The position numbers and the translations under genes are program-made. The notes beneath the pieces are model-generated. The model was not told where the DNA came from. It saw only the letters and a program-made list of their open reading frames with translations, and ran no database searches. Shown in pieces: positions 47,069-56,564 of a stretch of 64,000 nt of DNA. This DNA comes from Aureispira sp963837355 (GTDB taxonomy: Bacteria; Bacteroidota; Bacteroidia; Chitinophagales; Saprospiraceae), in assembly GCA_963837355.1 (NCBI GenBank), contig CAWIMY010000002.1, positions 744,001 through 808,000 on the forward strand. The letters run 5' to 3'. Each line of letters begins with the position of its first letter. Position 1 is the first letter of the stretch.

Positions 47069-49678
47069 ATGTTCGAAAAATTAACCGAGAAAGCTCGACA
47101 ATCTATATTAAAAGCACAAGAATACGTTCGTAGTAAAGAACAGCAAGACGTTCAAATCGCCCACTTACTAAAAGGGATGATGGATATTGAAGACAGCATC
47201 GTCATTTCTCTTTTAAAAAAGACGAATGTAGACATAGCAGAATTAAATAACCGCCTGTCTCTCATTATGGATACTTATCCAAAAGTATACGGTGGCAACA
47301 ACCACGGTAGCCACTTATCCAAAAATGCAAGCAAAGCCACTCAAGCAGCGCAAAGCTTAGCACAAGACTTAGGGGATGAATATGTGGCTTTAGATATGAT
47401 TTTTGCAGGAATTTTGACGGTTACTACAGATAAAACCGCGAAGTTGCTCAAAACAATGGGAGCCAATGAAAAAGAAGTAGGAGCAGCTATAAAAGAACTA
47501 CGGAAAGGTAAAACCGTTAGTAGCCCAACAGGCGAAGACGGGTTTGATGCCCTCAACAAATACGCCGTTAACCTCAACGAACGTGCGCGGAGTGGCAAAT
47601 TAGACCGCATTATTGGCCGCGATGAAGAAATTCGTCGAATTCTGCACATTCTATCTCGACGCAAAAAGAACAACCCGATCATCATCGGTGAAGCAGGTGT
47701 TGGTAAAACTGCTATCGTAGAAGGCTTGGCTTGGCGTATTGTAGATAATGATATCCCCGAAACCCTACAAAATAAAAAAATCTACTCTTTGGATATGGCC
47801 GCTATTGTGGCAGGAGCCAAATACAAAGGAGAATTTGAAGAGCGTTTGAAAGGAGTGATCAAAGAAGTCACTACCTCTGAAGACGTAATCTTATTTATTG
47901 ACGAAATACACACGTTGGTTGGTGCTGGCGGTGGTGGTGGTGGCATGGATGCGGCTAACATCTTAAAACCTGCTTTGGCAAGAGGAGAACTCCGCACTAT
48001 TGGAGCGACAACTCTGGACGAGTATCGTCAATACATCGAAAAAGATAAAGCCTTAGAGCGTCGTTTCCAAAAGGTAAAAGTAGAAGAACCCAGCGTCGCT
48101 GAGACAATAGCCATCTTGAGAGGGTTGCGCGACCGCTATGAAATGCACCATAAAGTACGCATCTTAGATGGTGCCTTAATTGCTGCTGCCGAAATGTCTA
48201 ATCGCTATGTCAGCGATCGTGCGTTGCCCGATAAAGCCATTGATCTGATTGACGAAGCCGCTGCAAAATTGCGGCTCGAACTCAACTCGGTTCCCGAAAA
48301 TTTAGATGCACTACAACGTAGAAAACGCCAATTAGAAATCGAAAAAGAAGTCGTAAAACGCGATGGGAACGAAGGAAAGTTGGATGTTATTCAAAAAGAA
48401 CTAGGGGAACTGACCGAAGAATTAGTGATTCTACAAGCCGCTTGGGAATCAGAGAAAGAACTTATCAACATCATTCAGACTTGCAAGGCGAAGATGGATG
48501 GGTACAAAGTAGAGGCCGAAGAAGCCCGCAGAAACGGCGATTATGCCAAGGTCGCGGAATTGGAATACGGCAAGATAAAAGAACAAGAAATGCACCTGCA
48601 AGGCGCTCAAGCTGACCTAGATAAGTTGGGACCAGAAAAGCGGATGACGGATGGAGAAGTGGACGAAAACGATGTCGCTGATGTAGTTTCTCGTTGGACA
48701 GGAATTCCAGTGAGTAAAATGATGGAGAGCGAGCGCGAGAAGTTGTTGCGTATGGAACAAAAAATTGGGGAGCGTCTTATCGGTCAGAAAGCTGCTGTAG
48801 AAGCAGTATCCGATGCGGTACGCCGAAGTCGTTCAGGTTTACAGGATGCAAAGCGCCCTATCGGTTCCTTTATTTTTATGGGAACAACAGGGGTTGGTAA
48901 AACAGAATTGGCAAAAGCACTAGCGGAGTATTTGTTCAACGATGAAAATGCAATTACCCGCATCGACATGAGCGAATATATGGAGAAACATGCCGTTGCC
49001 CGTTTAGTGGGGCCGCCTCCAGGATATGTTGGCTATGAAGAAGGGGGACAGTTGACCAATGCCGTGCGGGAGAAACCTTATTCTATCGTGTTATTGGATG
49101 AGATTGAGAAAGCCCACCCCGATACCTTTAATATCTTGTTGCAGGTGCTTGATGATGGCCGCTTAACGGATAATAAAGGCCGTGTAGCTAGTTTCAAGAA
49201 TACGATCATTATTATGACTACAAACATGGGCTCGGATATCATCTATGACAACTTTGCTGGAATTGATGAGATGACTCCTGAAAAACGTCAAGCGGTTATT
49301 GACTCCACTCAAGATAAAGTAGTGGAGGCTTTGAAAGACCACATGCGTCCAGAGTTCTTAAACAGAATTGACGAGCAAGTCATGTTTACGCCCCTCAACC
49401 GCGAGGAAATTAAACAGATCATGTTGTTGATGTTCAAGGCTACCCGAAAACGCGTACAGCGTCAAGGCTATGACATTGAGTTGTCCGAAGATGCCATTGA
49501 TTTATTAGCAAAAGAAGGGTACGATCCTCAATATGGAGCGCGGCCAATGAAACGCGTCTTACAACGTCGCGTAGATAATGAATTATCTAAACATTTATTA
49601 GCAGGCAAGTTTGCACCAGGAGATACTATCCTTGTAACTACAGATGCTGATGGAGCGCTTGTTTTTGAGAAAAAATAA
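47069..49678 (+). CDS. clpB: ATP-dependent disaggregase ClpB
   Basis: 869 aa, normal for ClpB. It has an N-terminal Clp repeat domain (FEKLTEKARQSILKAQEYVR), a first AAA+ module with GEAGVGKT (207-214) and LFIDEIHTLVGAG, a long coiled middle domain (about 405-530) that marks ClpB rather than ClpA/ClpC, and a second AAA+ module with GTTGVGKT and VLLDEIEKAHPD. It works with DnaK to dissolve aggregates. It stands alone, followed by a strong terminator. Confidence 0.97.
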   Translation: MFEKLTEKARQSILKAQEYVRSKEQQDVQIAHLLKGMMDIEDSIVISLLKKTNVDIAELNNRLSLIMDTYPKVYGGNNHGSHLSKNASKATQAAQSLAQDLGDEYVALDMIFAGILTVTTDKTAKLLKTMGANEKEVGAAIKELRKGKTVSSPTGEDGFDALNKYAVNLNERARSGKLDRIIGRDEEIRRILHILSRRKKNNPIIIGEAGVGKTAIVEGLAWRIVDNDIPETLQNKKIYSLDMAAIVAGAKYKGEFEERLKGVIKEVTTSEDVILFIDEIHTLVGAGGGGGGMDAANILKPALARGELRTIGATTLDEYRQYIEKDKALERRFQKVKVEEPSVAETIAILRGLRDRYEMHHKVRILDGALIAAAEMSNRYVSDRALPDKAIDLIDEAAAKLRLELNSVPENLDALQRRKRQLEIEKEVVKRDGNEGKLDVIQKELGELTEELVILQAAWESEKELINIIQTCKAKMDGYKVEAEEARRNGDYAKVAELEYGKIKEQEMHLQGAQADLDKLGPEKRMTDGEVDENDVADVVSRWTGIPVSKMMESEREKLLRMEQKIGERLIGQKAAVEAVSDAVRRSRSGLQDAKRPIGSFIFMGTTGVGKTELAKALAEYLFNDENAITRIDMSEYMEKHAVARLVGPPPGYVGYEEGGQLTNAVREKPYSIVLLDEIEKAHPDTFNILLQVLDDGRLTDNKGRVASFKNTIIIMTTNMGSDIIYDNFAGIDEMTPEKRQAVIDSTQDKVVEALKDHMRPEFLNRIDEQVMFTPLNREEIKQIMLLMFKATRKRVQRQGYDIELSEDAIDLLAKEGYDPQYGARPMKRVLQRRVDNELSKHLLAGKFAPGDTILVTTDADGALVFEKK

Positions 49679-49704
49679 ACGGTTAATTAGCGATAAAAGA
49701 CAAG

Positions 49705-49762
49705 AGCAGTTTCCACTTACGAATAGAGTTATTTCTATCCATAAGTGGAAGCTGCTTTTTTT
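49705..49762 (+). terminator. intrinsic terminator after clpB
   Basis: A 15-bp arm pair (49705-49719 with 49742-49756, one wobble) encloses a 22-nt loop and is followed by a T run. Confidence 0.85.
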
Positions 49763-50229
49763 ATTCATAAAGGGAAAATAAAAAAAGTTTGCTTTTAGTA
49801 AGAACTAAAAAGAACAAAAACACTATAAAGTAGTTACAAAGAGCCATAAACAATGGATAGAAGGGGATAAAATCCATATAAAGATACAAGAATTATATAA
49901 TTTATTTTGAGCATCTTGTATGTAAACGCTTTTATCTCCTTGAAAACAGTTTGTAAAGTACTGCGCTTCTAAACTTATTAGCTCTACTTTTGTTAGAAGA
50001 GCAATTACATTTTATAAAGACAAAAATACTTCGTGGTTTCCCCCCTCTAGTTTATTCTACTGAAATTCAACGCTTATCCTTGCTATAAAGCAAACTACCC
50101 AACTAGCGATTGAACAGAATGATAGAGAGTATGTCCTACACATGACCAAATAAAATGCATATTTATGGGATCTATTGACTTGTTATAAAGGATAGGTCAA
50201 TTATACGAAGTAGTTCAAATTCAGATCTC
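49763..50229. other. AT-rich intergenic region upstream of merR-like gene
   Basis: 467 nt with no open frame of substance, no tRNA and no clear repeat. It presumably holds the promoter of the regulator gene, but I see no convincing TAnnTTTG box with a spaced TTG. Confidence 0.5.
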
Positions 50230-51126
50230 TTGGCAAACTATTCAATTCGTGACCTAGCAAAACTGTCGGGTATCAAGGCGCACACCATCCGAATATGGGA
50301 ACAGCGCTACAGCATCATAGAGCCGAAACGCACGGCTTCTAACATTCGTTTCTATACCGATTCAGATTTGAAGTTCCTTATGAACATCGCTTTTCTGAAC
50401 CGTAAGGGAATTCGTATCTCTAAAATCGCCAAAATGACAAAAGGCGAAATTAAGAGTGAAGTCGGAAAGCTTTCCAAAACGGAAGCCGAACATACCGATA
50501 ATTTTCAAGCACTAGCTATGGCTATGATGGACTTGGATGCCCCCCGCATTTCTGAATTAGTCGTGCGGTGTTTTGATAAGAACGGCATCGAAGACGCTAT
50601 CCTAAACGTCTTAGTTCCCTTTCTAGAGAAAGCGAGTTTGCTCTGGCTAACTGGTTCTATCAGTGCCATGCATGAGCAATTTGCTAGCTGTGTCATTCGC
50701 CGAGAAATTCTCACCGTAACTGGCCAACTCAAAACAAAAAGTCGAAGCAAACAGAAAAAAGTATTGTTGTATTTGCCTGAAGGCGATCAGCAAGAACTCT
50801 ATCTGCTATTTGTAGAATATATGCTTAAGAAACGTAATATTGAAGTCGTCTACTTGGGTAGTAAAATAGAATTGGAAGATTTAAAATTAGCCATCTCTGT
50901 TCATGAACCCGATTACGTCTACACTATTATTTCTGAGCGGCATAAGCGCTATGTCTCTGAGCAGTATGTACAAGAGATGAGCAATCAAATTCAAGATCCT
51001 CAGCTCTTAGTTTCTGGATTCCGACACAGCCCCACCAAAGCCGCCAATACACCAGATAACGTGATTGTTTTAGAAGACTTAACCGAATTGTTATACTTCT
51101 TTGACCAACAAAAGAAAGCCTCTTAG
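50230..51126 (+). CDS. MerR-family regulator with cobalamin-binding-like domain lacking B12 ligands
   Basis: 298 aa. The N-terminal MerR helix-turn-helix is clear (YSIRDLAKLSGIKAHTIRIW, then EQRY). The C-terminal half resembles the CarH/LitR B12 module: W139 then HEQFAS, with the E at the right spacing from W139 but Gln150 in place of the His of the EHFAS motif; and EGDQQELYLL, where Gln188 replaces the cobalt-binding His of ExHELG. It probably regulates without cobalamin. The start is TTG at 50230, as no ATG precedes the HTH. Confidence 0.85.
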   Translation: MANYSIRDLAKLSGIKAHTIRIWEQRYSIIEPKRTASNIRFYTDSDLKFLMNIAFLNRKGIRISKIAKMTKGEIKSEVGKLSKTEAEHTDNFQALAMAMMDLDAPRISELVVRCFDKNGIEDAILNVLVPFLEKASLLWLTGSISAMHEQFASCVIRREILTVTGQLKTKSRSKQKKVLLYLPEGDQQELYLLFVEYMLKKRNIEVVYLGSKIELEDLKLAISVHEPDYVYTIISERHKRYVSEQYVQEMSNQIQDPQLLVSGFRHSPTKAANTPDNVIVLEDLTELLYFFDQQKKAS

Positions 51127-51164
51127 ATACCTTATCATACGGACTTTTAGTGACTACTTAACCC

Positions 51165-52055
51165 ATGGACATCACTGCCTTCATTAGCTATTTGACCTAT
51201 GAAAAACGCTATTCCAAGCATACCATAGCCGCTTACGAGCGTGACTTGAAGGCTTTTTTACGCTATTGGTGGAACACGTATGCGACAGACGACTGGGCTC
51301 AACTCTCTGCTGCCCCTTTGCGCTCTTGGATCGTAGCACTCATGCAAGGATCTATTGCGCCCTCTTCCATCCACCGAAAAATTTCTGCTCTCAAAACTTA
51401 TCACCATTTTCTATGTCGTACCAAGGCCATAGAAGAAAATCCCTTTCCAAGCATTAGGTTACCCAAGAAACAAGAACGCCTGCCCACCTTTGTCGAAGCA
51501 AGTGCGTTGAAGGATTGGACAGAAAAAATAACTTTTCCAGAAGGCTTTGCTGGTGTCCGCGATTACTTGTTACTAGAATTGCTGTATTGTACAGGAATGC
51601 GCCGCAGCGAATTGATGGCGCTCTCTTGGCAACATATTAATTGGTCTGCCCAACAAATTTTAGTCGTAGGAAAGGGAGGCAAGGCGCGATTGTTGCCCCT
51701 CAATAAAGTGTTGATGGAAGAATTGAAAACCTACCAACAGTTACTACAAGAGACCTTTGGAGATTCCCTTTCTAATCACGTTATGTTGACAGACAAAGGT
51801 AAACCGCTTTATGCAAAATTTGTTTACAATAAAGTGAAGCACTACTTGTCCTTCGTGACAACACTAAAAAAGCGCAGTCCGCATGTACTACGACATTCTT
51901 TTGCCACTCACTTGGCCAATAACGGCGCAGATTTAAACGCTATAAAAGAGTTGTTAGGACACAGTAGTTTGGCTGCCACACAGATTTATACCCACAACTC
52001 AATCGAACATTTAAAACAAGTCTACGAAAAAGCGCATCCCAAAGCAAAGAAATAA
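51165..52055 (+). CDS. site-specific tyrosine recombinase XerC/XerD
   Basis: 296 aa. The N-terminal SAM-like domain (FISYLTYEKRYSKHTIAAYE) and the catalytic domain are complete: Arg146 in CTGMRRSEL, Lys in VGKGGKARLLPL, H240-x-x-R243 in PHVLRHSF, His266 in LLGHSSL, and nucleophile Tyr275 in TQIYTHNS. Length and the absence of nearby mobile genes favour the housekeeping XerC/D dimer-resolution role over an integrase. It lies 38 nt after the MerR gene. Confidence 0.92.
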   Translation: MDITAFISYLTYEKRYSKHTIAAYERDLKAFLRYWWNTYATDDWAQLSAAPLRSWIVALMQGSIAPSSIHRKISALKTYHHFLCRTKAIEENPFPSIRLPKKQERLPTFVEASALKDWTEKITFPEGFAGVRDYLLLELLYCTGMRRSELMALSWQHINWSAQQILVVGKGGKARLLPLNKVLMEELKTYQQLLQETFGDSLSNHVMLTDKGKPLYAKFVYNKVKHYLSFVTTLKKRSPHVLRHSFATHLANNGADLNAIKELLGHSSLAATQIYTHNSIEHLKQVYEKAHPKAKK

Positions 52056-52102
52056 GTGTTGGTTAATACTTACCTTTGAGGAAACAGCTAGCATTAGAAA
52101 CG

Positions 52103-52603
52103 ATGGAAAACTTACAGAAACAGCGCCTTGGAAAATTAATAATGGAAGGGGTTTGGTGGTTAATAACTGCCCTCGCCGCCTTTTTAGTGGTACAACCCTT
52201 ATGGGACGAATTTCAGCGCTACGATTTTATCTACGAACTGATTCTTTACATTATCATTTTTATTACGTTCTCGCGCTATGTTTTCTTTTTGAAATACACT
52301 TTTTTGGCCTATTTTCAGAAAATGAAGTTCCTACTCATTTTTATAAGCTTACCGCTAATTTTCTATTTAGTACAGGAGTTTTTTGAGTTTCAAGACTTCT
52401 TGGAGCGGCAGAATAGTGGGTTGGAAGAAGCACAGATTTACTTTAAGGAAGACCTTGGTTTTCAGGCGCGCTATGGTACCTTAGAATACCTTTCTAAAGT
52501 TTATACCTTCTTTGCCATTGCCGCGATTATTACTGTAATTATAACGCCTTTTCGGATGCTAAAGTCCTATTGGCGCGTACACAATGAGACGGGCACCGTC
52601 TAA
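52103..52603 (+). CDS. small integral membrane protein, unknown function
   Basis: 166 aa from the ATG at 52103 (a TTG at 52076 in frame is less likely). Four hydrophobic helices are visible: GVWWLITALAAFLVVQPLW, FIYELILYIIIFITFS, FLLIFISLPLIFYLV and FFAIAAIITVIITPF. An acidic, aromatic loop (VQEFFEFQDFLERQNSGLEE) lies between helices 3 and 4. I do not recognise the family. It is on the same strand as xer, with a 47-nt gap. Confidence 0.7.
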   Translation: MENLQKQRLGKLIMEGVWWLITALAAFLVVQPLWDEFQRYDFIYELILYIIIFITFSRYVFFLKYTFLAYFQKMKFLLIFISLPLIFYLVQEFFEFQDFLERQNSGLEEAQIYFKEDLGFQARYGTLEYLSKVYTFFAIAAIITVIITPFRMLKSYWRVHNETGTV

Positions 52604-52684
52604 TTCAAACCTAAGTAGCAGCCCCCCGCTATTTTCTAACGTGGAGGAAAGGTTCCGCTCTTACCTCTGCCAAAATTTGTACTG

Positions 52685-53191
52685 ATGTCAAAATTATTTT
52701 TTATAGTACTCCTGTTTAGCTTGGCGCTTAGCACTTGGGCACAATCAACGCTCAATCCTAAGTTTGAACAAAAAATAGAAAATCTGATCCAGCATAGTGT
52801 TCCAACGATTACGTGTGAGCGCTTAAAGGGGAAAATGAATACCCCCAATTTAGTCCTGCTGGATGCTAGAGAATTGGAAGAATACCAGACTTCTCATTTA
52901 GAAGATGCCGTTTGGGTGGGGTACAACACCTTTGATAAAAAATATGTGGCCGACGTGTCGAAAGATGCCATTGTAGTCGTGTATTGTTCGGTAGGGTATA
53001 GAAGTGAGAAAATTGCAGAGCAACTGAAGGAATTGGGCTATTCCAAGGTCTATAATTTATACGGCGGTATCTTTGAATGGACTAACCGCGCTTATCCTTT
53101 ATTAAACGAAAAAGAGCAACCCACTACTTCCGTTCACGCCTACAACAAGGATTGGGGCCGCTGGTTAGACAAGGGAAATAAAGTTTATTAA
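52685..53191 (+). CDS. periplasmic rhodanese-like protein
   Basis: 168 aa. A signal peptide (MSKLFFIVLLFSLALSTWAQ) is followed by a rhodanese domain with LLDARELEEYQTSHLEDAVW and the active-site loop VVVYCSVGYRSE (Cys101 to Arg106), ending with LYGGIFEWTNRAYPL. Single-domain rhodaneses move sulfur, and the partner is unknown. It starts a run of four closely spaced genes (rhodanese, DinB, radical SAM, TlpA). Confidence 0.9.
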   Translation: MSKLFFIVLLFSLALSTWAQSTLNPKFEQKIENLIQHSVPTITCERLKGKMNTPNLVLLDARELEEYQTSHLEDAVWVGYNTFDKKYVADVSKDAIVVVYCSVGYRSEKIAEQLKELGYSKVYNLYGGIFEWTNRAYPLLNEKEQPTTSVHAYNKDWGRWLDKGNKVY

Positions 53192-53215
53192 TCACCGCAT
53201 TCAACTGTTTTGACC

Positions 53216-53767
53216 ATGCAATTTCCAACTAAAGCAGAGTATCACCCTTATTTTGGGACGTATATCGCTCATTTACCTAAGCGCGACCCCATACAACTTC
53301 TCCGAGAAACAGAAGCCTATGGGGCTTATGTATTAGAACAAGTCCCTGCCAATAAACATGCCTATGCTTACGCCAAAGACAAGTGGACGATCAAAGGGTT
53401 GTTGCTACACCTCATTGACACCGAACAAATTATGGCTTATCGCGCTTTGCGCTTTGCCCGCAATGACTTTACCAGTGCCTTGCCATTCGACCAAGATGAA
53501 TACGCGCTGAATGCCCGCGCCGAAAATATTAATTGGGAGCACTTAGTTGCCCATTTTCACGCGCAGCGCGCAGTGACCATTCATCAGTTTTCTGTGTATG
53601 ACGCAGAGCAAGAAGCACAGGGCGGGAGCAAAATTTTTCCTAATTCTGTACGGTCTATTGCGAGCCTTATTGCAGGGCACGAATTGCACCATCTTTATGT
53701 GCTGCAAAGCCGTTATTTGGAGGAAGCGCCTGTTCTATTAGATGCCTTTTTAGCGAAGCAAGCTTAA
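53216..53767 (+). CDS. DinB-superfamily metalloprotein
   Basis: 183 aa from the ATG at 53216. The four-helix DinB fold is suggested by DKWTIKGLLLHLIDTEQIMA (first metal His), the RALRFARND segment and the late LIAGHELHHLYVLQSR (two more His). These are the three ligands of a divalent metal in the family, some of which are thiol transferases. The final A of its stop codon is the first base of the next gene, so they are coupled. Confidence 0.88.
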   Translation: MQFPTKAEYHPYFGTYIAHLPKRDPIQLLRETEAYGAYVLEQVPANKHAYAYAKDKWTIKGLLLHLIDTEQIMAYRALRFARNDFTSALPFDQDEYALNARAENINWEHLVAHFHAQRAVTIHQFSVYDAEQEAQGGSKIFPNSVRSIASLIAGHELHHLYVLQSRYLEEAPVLLDAFLAKQA

Positions 53768-54789
53768 TGGCGATTTATTGGAAGGATGTCAAAAGCTTTT
53801 GGTCAAAAATGACGCTGCGTCGCTTGTGGAACGCGGCCAAAGTATACAGCTCTTTTTATTTGACCAAGTGGTTGCAGCGTCCTATACAGTGGGGGCTGCC
53901 GTTTTCTATTTCGGTAGAACCGACTACTGCTTGCAATTTGCGTTGCCCTGAATGTCCGAGTGGGCTGCGGGCTTTTTCTAGAAATACAGGAAATTTGAAG
54001 GCCGACTTTTTTAGAAAAATTATAGACGAGCTAGGCGAGCAGTTGTTTTATTTGACCTTCTATTTTCAAGGAGAACCGTATATTAACCCTGCTTTTTTGG
54101 AGATGGTACGCTTTGCCAATAAGCGAGGAATTTATACCGCGACCTCTACCAATGCCCATTTTTTGAACGATAAAAATGCGAAAGCAACGATTGAATCAGG
54201 CTTGGATCGCTTAATTATTTCGGTGGATGGAACCACTCAAGAAGTCTACGAAGCCTACCGCAAAGAGGGAAACTTAGAAAAAGTACTAGAAGGCGCGCGG
54301 AATGTCGTACGCTGGAAAAAAGAACTGAAGTCTCCTACGCCGCATATTATTTTCCAATTTCTAGTAGTGCGTCCTAACGAGCATCAAATTGATGAACTCC
54401 ACTTGTTGGCTAAGGAAATTGGCGTGGATGAAGTGAAGCTAAAAACGGCACAAATTTACGATTATAAGGAAGGCAACCCGCTTATTCCTACTATAGAAAA
54501 ATACGCGCGCTATGCTCAACAAGCCGATGGCACGTACCGCATCAAAAACGAATTACTTAACCACTGTTGGAAGTTGTGGCATTCCTGCGTCATTACTTGG
54601 GACGGTTGGGTGGTCCCTTGTTGTTTTGACAAAGATGCCGAGTACCGTTTGGGCAGTTTGCAACACGAGAGCTTTGCTAGTATTTGGCACAACGAGGCCT
54701 ACCGTGCTTTTCGCAAACAGCTCTTACAAGGACGCGATCAAATTGACATCTGCACCAACTGCACGGAAGGCTGTAAGGTCTGGCATTAA
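53767..54789 (+). CDS. radical SAM protein with SPASM domain
   Basis: 340 aa. The [4Fe-4S] motif CNLRCPEC (Cys56, Cys60, Cys63) follows VEPTTA, as in the family. A C-terminal SPASM-like Cys set is visible: NHCWKLWHSCVITWDGWVVP with CC, and the end ICTNCTEGCKVWH. Members modify peptides, tRNA or other substrates; the target here is unknown and no obvious precursor peptide was seen. The start overlaps the DinB stop by one base, and a TlpA-like lipoprotein follows. Confidence 0.9.
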   Translation: MAIYWKDVKSFWSKMTLRRLWNAAKVYSSFYLTKWLQRPIQWGLPFSISVEPTTACNLRCPECPSGLRAFSRNTGNLKADFFRKIIDELGEQLFYLTFYFQGEPYINPAFLEMVRFANKRGIYTATSTNAHFLNDKNAKATIESGLDRLIISVDGTTQEVYEAYRKEGNLEKVLEGARNVVRWKKELKSPTPHIIFQFLVVRPNEHQIDELHLLAKEIGVDEVKLKTAQIYDYKEGNPLIPTIEKYARYAQQADGTYRIKNELLNHCWKLWHSCVITWDGWVVPCCFDKDAEYRLGSLQHESFASIWHNEAYRAFRKQLLQGRDQIDICTNCTEGCKVWH

Positions 54790-54810
54790 TACACACAAAA
54801 AATACCAATT

Positions 54811-55371
54811 ATGAGAGCCTTTATCCTCTTAACAAGTCTAAGTTTTCTACTCGCTTTGGTGGCCTGCGATGGCAGCGCGACCAACACCCCCAATACTTCT
54901 CCCGCTTTGGAGCGCCAACCGAAAGAATGGTTATCCGCCAACGGCGAATCCATTGGCTATTATACTTATGACCAATTCAAAAAACTACTAGAAGGCGAAA
55001 ACGACACGACTTATGTGGTCAATTTTTGGGCAACATGGTGTGCGCCCTGTGTCAAAGAACTCCCGCATTTTCAGAAGTTATACGAAACCTATAAGGATCA
55101 AAAAGTGCACTTGATTTTGGTCAGCTTAGATTTTGAACGTCAGTTGGAAACTAAATTCTATCCTTTTTTGAAAAAGAATCCCTTGGCAGGAGAGATTTTG
55201 TTGTTGGATCAAACAGGGATGAACGATTGGATTGGAAAAATCAACCGCGACTGGGAAGGCTCTTTGCCTGCAACGTTGATTTACAAAGGCTTCAAGCAGC
55301 AGTTTTATGCCCAGAGTTTTGAGTACGATGAGTTGGAAAACAAATTGCGCCGCTTTATGAATCTGAAATAA
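54811..55371 (+). CDS. TlpA-like thioredoxin lipoprotein
   Basis: 186 aa. The lipoprotein signal MRAFILLTSLSFLLALVACD has lipobox LVAC (Cys19). A thioredoxin-like domain carries NFWATWCAPC (Cys77, Cys80), LVSLDFERQLETKF and the cis-Pro loop GSLPATLIYKG. It is a membrane-anchored thiol reductase facing the periplasm. It is 21 nt after the radical SAM gene and 1 nt before the next gene, so all three probably share one transcript. Confidence 0.92.
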   Translation: MRAFILLTSLSFLLALVACDGSATNTPNTSPALERQPKEWLSANGESIGYYTYDQFKKLLEGENDTTYVVNFWATWCAPCVKELPHFQKLYETYKDQKVHLILVSLDFERQLETKFYPFLKKNPLAGEILLLDQTGMNDWIGKINRDWEGSLPATLIYKGFKQQFYAQSFEYDELENKLRRFMNLK

Positions 55372-55372
55372 G

Positions 55373-56344
55373 ATGCGCCGTTGGTTTTTTATTGGTTGGA
55401 TGACAATCTTCCTGTTCATTACTTGGACGAGCTGCCAACCTACAGAGATGTCTTCCGCTACGGCCTCCACTAATTTCTTGGTGAGCAATGCTTGGATTGA
55501 TAGCATTAAGAATTATCAAGTAGGGGATGATTTGGCGGCCTACCACATCGTGGAACAATTGGCCTTAGGCATAAAAGATACTACTATAGAGATTGCTACT
55601 GTTACACCGTTTAAACCACTTTTTATAGATTTAGACGGAGATTTTTTGTCAGAAATTATTCTAGAAATTGGAGACTTAGAAGACAAATATATCTTGGTTT
55701 TACAACAGCAAAAAGGGGTATGGCGCTGTATTTTTATTAAAGAAATCTGGCAAAAATACGAAGATAAGCCGCTCTATGTGGTCAACAATTATAATCCAAA
55801 TAAATTGTTCTATTTCGCGACAATGGAGGCTTCAGGAACCGAATTGTATTCCGAAGTGCTTTACTTTTATAAGTTGATCGATGGTGCCGTAGTCGAGTGT
55901 CTTAGAGTAGTGCAAGAGAGCCACATTAGTGGCTGGGGGGGCTATTGGGATCAATCTTACGAGAATACATTTGCCTTATTTGATTGGCCCGATCGGGATG
56001 GAATAGAGGTGGCTTACCGCTACCATTTGACGCCTAATCCAATGGCCGTACCTTTTTCTATAAACGAGGAGGCGAACGAGTTATCCCAAGAAGGACACCT
56101 ACACTACAACTGGAACGCGGCAGCAAAAAAGTACCTTCCCGATTGGAAAGCGTTGGAAACCAACTACCACCCTTTTACTGCTCAAAAGATGGCGGCTTTG
56201 GATCTATTAGGAGGTAACGATAGCCTAATTTATCTAGCTTTTCAGACCGAACTTCGGGCAATGATGGATACCACAACAGGGGAAAAACAACACTTTTTGC
56301 AAGCGTATAAACACTTTGTAAAAAAGGAGTATGGCTTGGAATAA
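55373..56344 (+). CDS. hypothetical lipoprotein
   Basis: 323 aa. The N-terminus MRRWFFIGWMTIFLFITWTS ends in a Cys (TSCQPT), giving a likely lipoprotein signal. The rest is soluble, mixed alpha/beta and acidic, with no motif I recognise (for example LFIDLDGDFLSEIILEIGDL near residue 81, which resembles a VCBS/FG-GAP-type Asp loop). The ATG lies 1 nt after the TlpA stop, so it is part of the same unit. Confidence 0.75.
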   Translation: MRRWFFIGWMTIFLFITWTSCQPTEMSSATASTNFLVSNAWIDSIKNYQVGDDLAAYHIVEQLALGIKDTTIEIATVTPFKPLFIDLDGDFLSEIILEIGDLEDKYILVLQQQKGVWRCIFIKEIWQKYEDKPLYVVNNYNPNKLFYFATMEASGTELYSEVLYFYKLIDGAVVECLRVVQESHISGWGGYWDQSYENTFALFDWPDRDGIEVAYRYHLTPNPMAVPFSINEEANELSQEGHLHYNWNAAAKKYLPDWKALETNYHPFTAQKMAALDLLGGNDSLIYLAFQTELRAMMDTTTGEKQHFLQAYKHFVKKEYGLE

Positions 56345-56564
56345 TAAAAGGCGCTGAACAATCTCTCTCAACAAAAAAGGATAAAAAGACCCCTGTAAAT
56401 GACTAAAAATAATGAACTCCCTTACTCTTTTTAGGTTGTACTAACTTGTGAAAGTTTTCTTAAACTAAGTGCTGTAAAAGCACAGGCGCTATAGAAAAAC
56501 GTATCTTGAAAAGACCTTTTTAACGGAAGTGGTGGAACCACTTCTTTACCTAAATTACAAAAAA

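Noticed and set aside
51165..52055. Phage or island integrase
   Set aside because: No attachment repeats, tRNA or mobile genes nearby; size and motifs fit XerC/XerD.
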